Source: Acidobacteria bacterium UBA7540
GTDB taxonomy: Bacteria; Acidobacteriota; Terriglobia; UBA7540
Length of the DNA: 14,580 nt
Direction of reading: 5' to 3'
Assembly: GCA_002478145.1 (NCBI GenBank)
Contig: DLMI01000242.1
Span: 5,433 to 20,012 of the forward strand
Below are positions 12,998-14,580 of this stretch, in pieces (within the stretch, counting starts at the first letter, position 1; the number at the start of each line of letters is the position of its first letter). The translations under genes and the position numbers were made by a program. The notes beneath the pieces were generated by a model. That model searched no databases. It was given only the letters and a program-made list of their open reading frames with translations, and was not told where the DNA came from.

Positions 12998-13213
12998 ATC
13001 CCCGGAGGGGATTGATAGAGTAGCCGGGGGCAACGCCCCCGGAAAACCCGCCCCCAACAAGGCCCGACCCTGAAAGGGTCGAATTCGGGTGACGTCACCC
13101 CGATCTTGCGGCCCACGGCCCAAGGGAATACGACCCCTCCAGGGTCGGGGAACGAGCGTAGCGCATTCCGGGGGCGTTGCCCCCGGCTACTATCTTGTGC
13201 CCTTGCAGGGCAC
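12998..13213. repeat. Cluster of nested palindromes, MITE/REP-like
   Basis: A 22-bp arm (13021-13042) has its exact reverse complement at 13168-13189, and each arm is itself a hairpin (CCGGGGGC-AAC-GCCCCCGG). Inside lie CGACCCT-GAA-AGGGTCG (13065-13081), the perfect palindrome GGGTGACGTCACCC (13087-13100) and CGACCC/GGGTCG (13131-13147). Outside lie ATCCCC-GGA-GGGGAT (12998-13012) and GTGCCCT-TGC-AGGGCAC (13197-13213). There is no plausible gene. Such structures resemble non-autonomous repeats mobilised by Y1 (RAYT-type) transposases, but no transposase is in the window. Confidence 0.7.
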
Positions 13214-13314
13214 GAAAAAACTACCCTTCGGTCTTACCCCGTGGCACCCGTTTCTGACATCACGGATAGCCATTCTCGGCTATGCATGCTCAGAATGACA
13301 GGCGTCGCAGGGGT

Positions 13315-13346
13315 GGCGGCGATCCCGCGCCTGCGGGATCGCCGCC
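13315..13346. repeat. Perfect 14-bp hairpin with a 4-base loop
   Basis: GGCGGCGATCCCGC (13315-13328) pairs exactly with 13333-13346 around GCCT. It follows a fragment of the dispersed repeat (TGCTCAGAATGACA at 13287-13300). No T-run follows, so a structural repeat is more likely than a terminator. Confidence 0.75.
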
Positions 13347-13362
13347 TCGTAGGGTGTTGCGC

Positions 13363-13412
13363 TGACGGTGCCGAAGGCCGGGCGCATACATACAAGTGTA
13401 TGCGTGCGCCAC
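13363..13412. repeat. GCGCATACATACAA repeat, copy 1, with hairpin
   Basis: The core GGGCGCATACATACAA recurs at 14469-14484, with similar sequence on both sides (GTGCCGAAGGCC / ATGCCAAAGACA before; TGTGTGC or TATGCGTGC and CCACC after). This copy has a perfect 8-bp stem, CGCATACA (13383-13390) with TGTATGCG (13397-13404). The only ATG available to the following DUF433 gene lies within this stem. Confidence 0.65.
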
Positions 13413-13669
13413 CGGCGCTTGCCCAGGCCCGTCAGGGCCGATCCCGCGAGTGGCTGAAGCGGATTACGGTAGAAGAAGGGAAATGCGGCGGGCGGCCGTG
13501 CATTCGTGGCCTGCGCATTCGTGTGTCCGACATGCTTGAGCTTTTGGCGGCGGGCGCTTCCTTCCAAGAAATCCTTTCGGATTACCCGGCGCTTGAGAGG
13601 GAAGACATCATCGCCGCGATCGAATACGCCGCACACCAGACCGACCACGCAGTCCTCCAGGCGTCGTGA
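13400..13669 (+). CDS. DUF433-family antitoxin-like protein
   Basis: Up to 89 residues. The conserved part starts at about residue 19 (LKRITVEEGKCGGRPCIRGL) and continues with RIRVSDMLELLAAGASFQEI and YPALEREDIIAAIEYA, the compact helix-turn-helix of DUF433 proteins, which pair with DUF5615 PIN-like toxins. The first 18 residues look unrelated to the family and begin within a hairpin repeat, so the native start was probably lost or replaced when the repeat inserted; whether the gene is still translated is open. The stop overlaps the following toxin start (GTGA), as in intact modules, but that toxin is broken after 17 codons. Confidence 0.72.
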   Translation: MRAPPALAQARQGRSREWLKRITVEEGKCGGRPCIRGLRIRVSDMLELLAAGASFQEILSDYPALEREDIIAAIEYAAHQTDHAVLQAS

Positions 13670-13719
13670 AGCTTCTTGTTGACAACCAATTGCCCGTCGC
13701 CCTGGCGCGGCATTTGTGA
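13666..13719 (+). pseudogene. Broken DUF5615-type PIN-like toxin (copy 2)
   Basis: The frame starts at the GTG overlapping the DUF433 stop and reads VKLLVDNQLPVALARHL before a TGA at 13717. Intact family members continue for about 90 more residues with further Asp and Glu ligands. Downstream sequence to 13830 shows no continuation in any frame that I can recognise, so the remainder is deleted rather than frameshifted. The interval 13720-13861 holds no other gene. Confidence 0.7.
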
Positions 13720-13861
13720 AGCCTCAGCGGGGCGCGCAGACTTGGGGAAGCAGGTCTGTCCTACATTCGCTGGCCACCGAAAACGCGCCCGCGCCGGTTG
13801 CATCCGGGGGCGGTCAGGTGTATGTTTTGGTTAGAAGAGATTTGAAAGCGGACATCCTAGG

Positions 13862-14167
13862 TTGAATGACCGGCAGTTTCAGTTCGAATGGGACGAGATC
13901 AAGGCGGCCGCCAACGTGCGTAAGCACGGCGTGTCGTTCGAGCTTGCGTCGACGGTCTTCAACGACCCTCGACTCCTCACAGTTGCGGACCTGGAGCACA
14001 GCGAAGCCGAGGAACGCTGGTTCTCAGTTGGCTGCGCAAGCGACGGCGCATTGCTGTCGATCGTTTACCTTTGGTCGGAGTCCGACCCTGGAACCACAAA
14101 GATCCGCCTTATCATGGCCCGCCAGGCCACGCGGAACGAGATTCGCCACTACGAGGAGAGTCTATGA
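13862..14167 (+). CDS. brnT: BrnT-family ribonuclease toxin (DUF497)
   Basis: A complete 101-residue DUF497 protein. The family signature is present throughout: FQFEWDEIKAAANVRKHGVS at 6-25, then a conserved FELASTVFNDP stretch, EHSEAEERWFSVG (45-57), and the C-terminal strand and helix IRLIMARQATRNEIRHYEE. BrnT toxins are RelE-like ribonucleases that stop translation under stress. No ATG is in frame; TTG at 13862 fits the family N-terminus, with weak GCGGA about nine bases upstream. The stop overlaps the next start (ATGA). Unlike the truncated copy on the minus strand at 12511, this gene has both halves, and the two sequences differ clearly, so they are not recent duplicates. Confidence 0.88.
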   Translation: MNDRQFQFEWDEIKAAANVRKHGVSFELASTVFNDPRLLTVADLEHSEAEERWFSVGCASDGALLSIVYLWSESDPGTTKIRLIMARQATRNEIRHYEESL

Positions 14168-14397
14168 GTGACCAAGCATTCGAAGATGAAAGGATGCCGT
14201 CAGAGATCGACTTCAGCAAAGGAGTCCGAGGTCTCCATTACATCCCGCCTGGCGCAAAGGTCTTCTTGCCGGCTTCGATTGAGCGAAGCGTCTGGGAATA
14301 CTTCTCCGGTAAGGCCGAACAGAAAGGCATTGATCTGTCGGAGCTCCTGACCGACGTACTGAAGCGTGATATCGAGATTAACGAGACATTGAAGTAA
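14164..14397 (+). CDS. BrnA-like antitoxin (ribbon-helix-helix)
   Basis: A 77-residue protein that starts in a 4-bp overlap with brnT. It has an N-terminal toxin-binding part (SEIDFSKGVRGLHYIPPGAK) and a C-terminal strand and two helices (KVFLPASIERSVWEYFSGKA, then KGIDLSELLTDVLKRDIEI), the layout of a short ribbon-helix-helix antitoxin. It should neutralise BrnT and, as in characterised BrnTA systems, repress the operon. Its sequence differs from the CopG antitoxin at 12231, so separate specificities are likely. Confidence 0.82.
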   Translation: MSDQAFEDERMPSEIDFSKGVRGLHYIPPGAKVFLPASIERSVWEYFSGKAEQKGIDLSELLTDVLKRDIEINETLK

Positions 14398-14398
14398 T

Positions 14399-14456
14399 AC
14401 AGGGGTGCCGGCGACATTGTTTTCCCCTGTCGCCGTCCCGCAGTGTCCTGCTGCGG
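14399..14456. repeat. Inverted repeats after the brnT module
   Basis: ACAGGGG (14399-14405) pairs with CCCCTGT (14424-14430), and GGCGAC (14410-14415) with GTCGCC (14429-14434); the two stems exclude each other. CCGCAG/CTGCGG (14438-14443, 14451-14456) forms a third. The lack of a T-run after the stems argues against a simple terminator. Confidence 0.45.
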
Positions 14457-14540
14457 ATGCCAAAGACAGGGCGCATACATACAAACGAATGTGTGCACCA
14501 CCCGCGCCCGCTGTCATGCTGAGCGCAGCGAAGCATCTTG
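14457..14540 (+). repeat. GCGCATACATACAA repeat, copy 2, joined to a CTGAGCG repeat
   Basis: Bases 14469-14484 match 13379-13394, with diverged flanks. Then TGTCATGCTGAGCGCAGCGA and AGCATCTTG (14512-14540) form a nearly complete copy of the dispersed repeat whose reverse complement begins the window. The rest to 14580 shows nothing I can name. Confidence 0.6.
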
Positions 14541-14580
14541 CCCTGCTGTTTGTCGGCGGAAAAGTCCAGAGCGAGATTCT

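Noticed and set aside
13106..13399. N-terminal extension of the DUF433 protein by about 98 codons
   Set aside because: The open frame runs through palindromes and repeats; its translation resembles nothing and family members are short.
11526..14397. A second mobile element covering the toxin-antitoxin cluster
   Set aside because: No recombinase, transposase or pair of defined ends was found in this part; only repeats and gene debris are visible.

Overview
The window looks like accessory chromosomal DNA of a GC-rich, Gram-negative soil-type bacterium, most likely an acidobacterium. The clues are the C-terminal remnant of a MacB/FtsX-type permease of the kind duplicated in Acidobacteria (ending [10 protein letters not shown]), dispersed intergenic repeats of the CTGAGCGCAGCGAAG type, a TolC-type outer-membrane protein, a Tat-exported glycoside hydrolase and a high density of type II toxin-antitoxin genes. 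The lineage call is an inference from gene style only.

Left part (1-6066): a tRNA-Arg(ACG) gene is followed by a putative 5.7-kb integrated element. Its ends are an exact 47-bp direct repeat: the 3' part of the tRNA at 269-315 and a second, 5'-less copy at 6000-6046. Next to the right end lie a tyrosine recombinase (4651-5799) with all six usual catalytic positions, a small basic repeat protein coupled to it (4436-4654), and three GTCCACA repeats that could be integrase arm sites. Cargo is an AbrB-type vapBC module (625-1268), a permease remnant (1418-1700) and a two-gene operon of unrecognised secreted/membrane proteins (3442 down to 1763). About 1 kb (3443-4435) has no convincing gene.

Middle (6067-11095): a second copy of the tRNA flank and permease tail, then a TolC-family outer-membrane protein (6410-8281) convergent with a large Tat-exported glycoside-hydrolase-like protein (10939 down to 8300). 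Upstream of the latter is a 40-codon remnant of a uroporphyrinogen-decarboxylase-family gene.

Right part (11109-14580): a cluster of toxin-antitoxin genes and debris. It has an intact VapBC (11526-12091), a CopG-type antitoxin behind a 5'-truncated BrnT gene (12693 down to 12231), two copies of the start of a DUF5615-type PIN-like toxin broken at nearly the same codon (12711 and 13666), the DUF433 antitoxin belonging to the second, and an intact BrnT/antitoxin pair (13862-14397). Between them is a dense block of palindromes (12864-13404). Both vapBC modules seem to be transcribed from promoters whose -10 box lies 6-7 bases before the antitoxin ATG, with an inverted repeat over the start, suggesting leaderless, autorepressed transcripts.

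The most unusual items are the tRNA-bounded element with its unknown envelope operon and its 20-residue-repeat protein, the homology around the tRNA copies that runs well beyond an att core, and the repeatedly broken toxin genes beside palindromic repeats.
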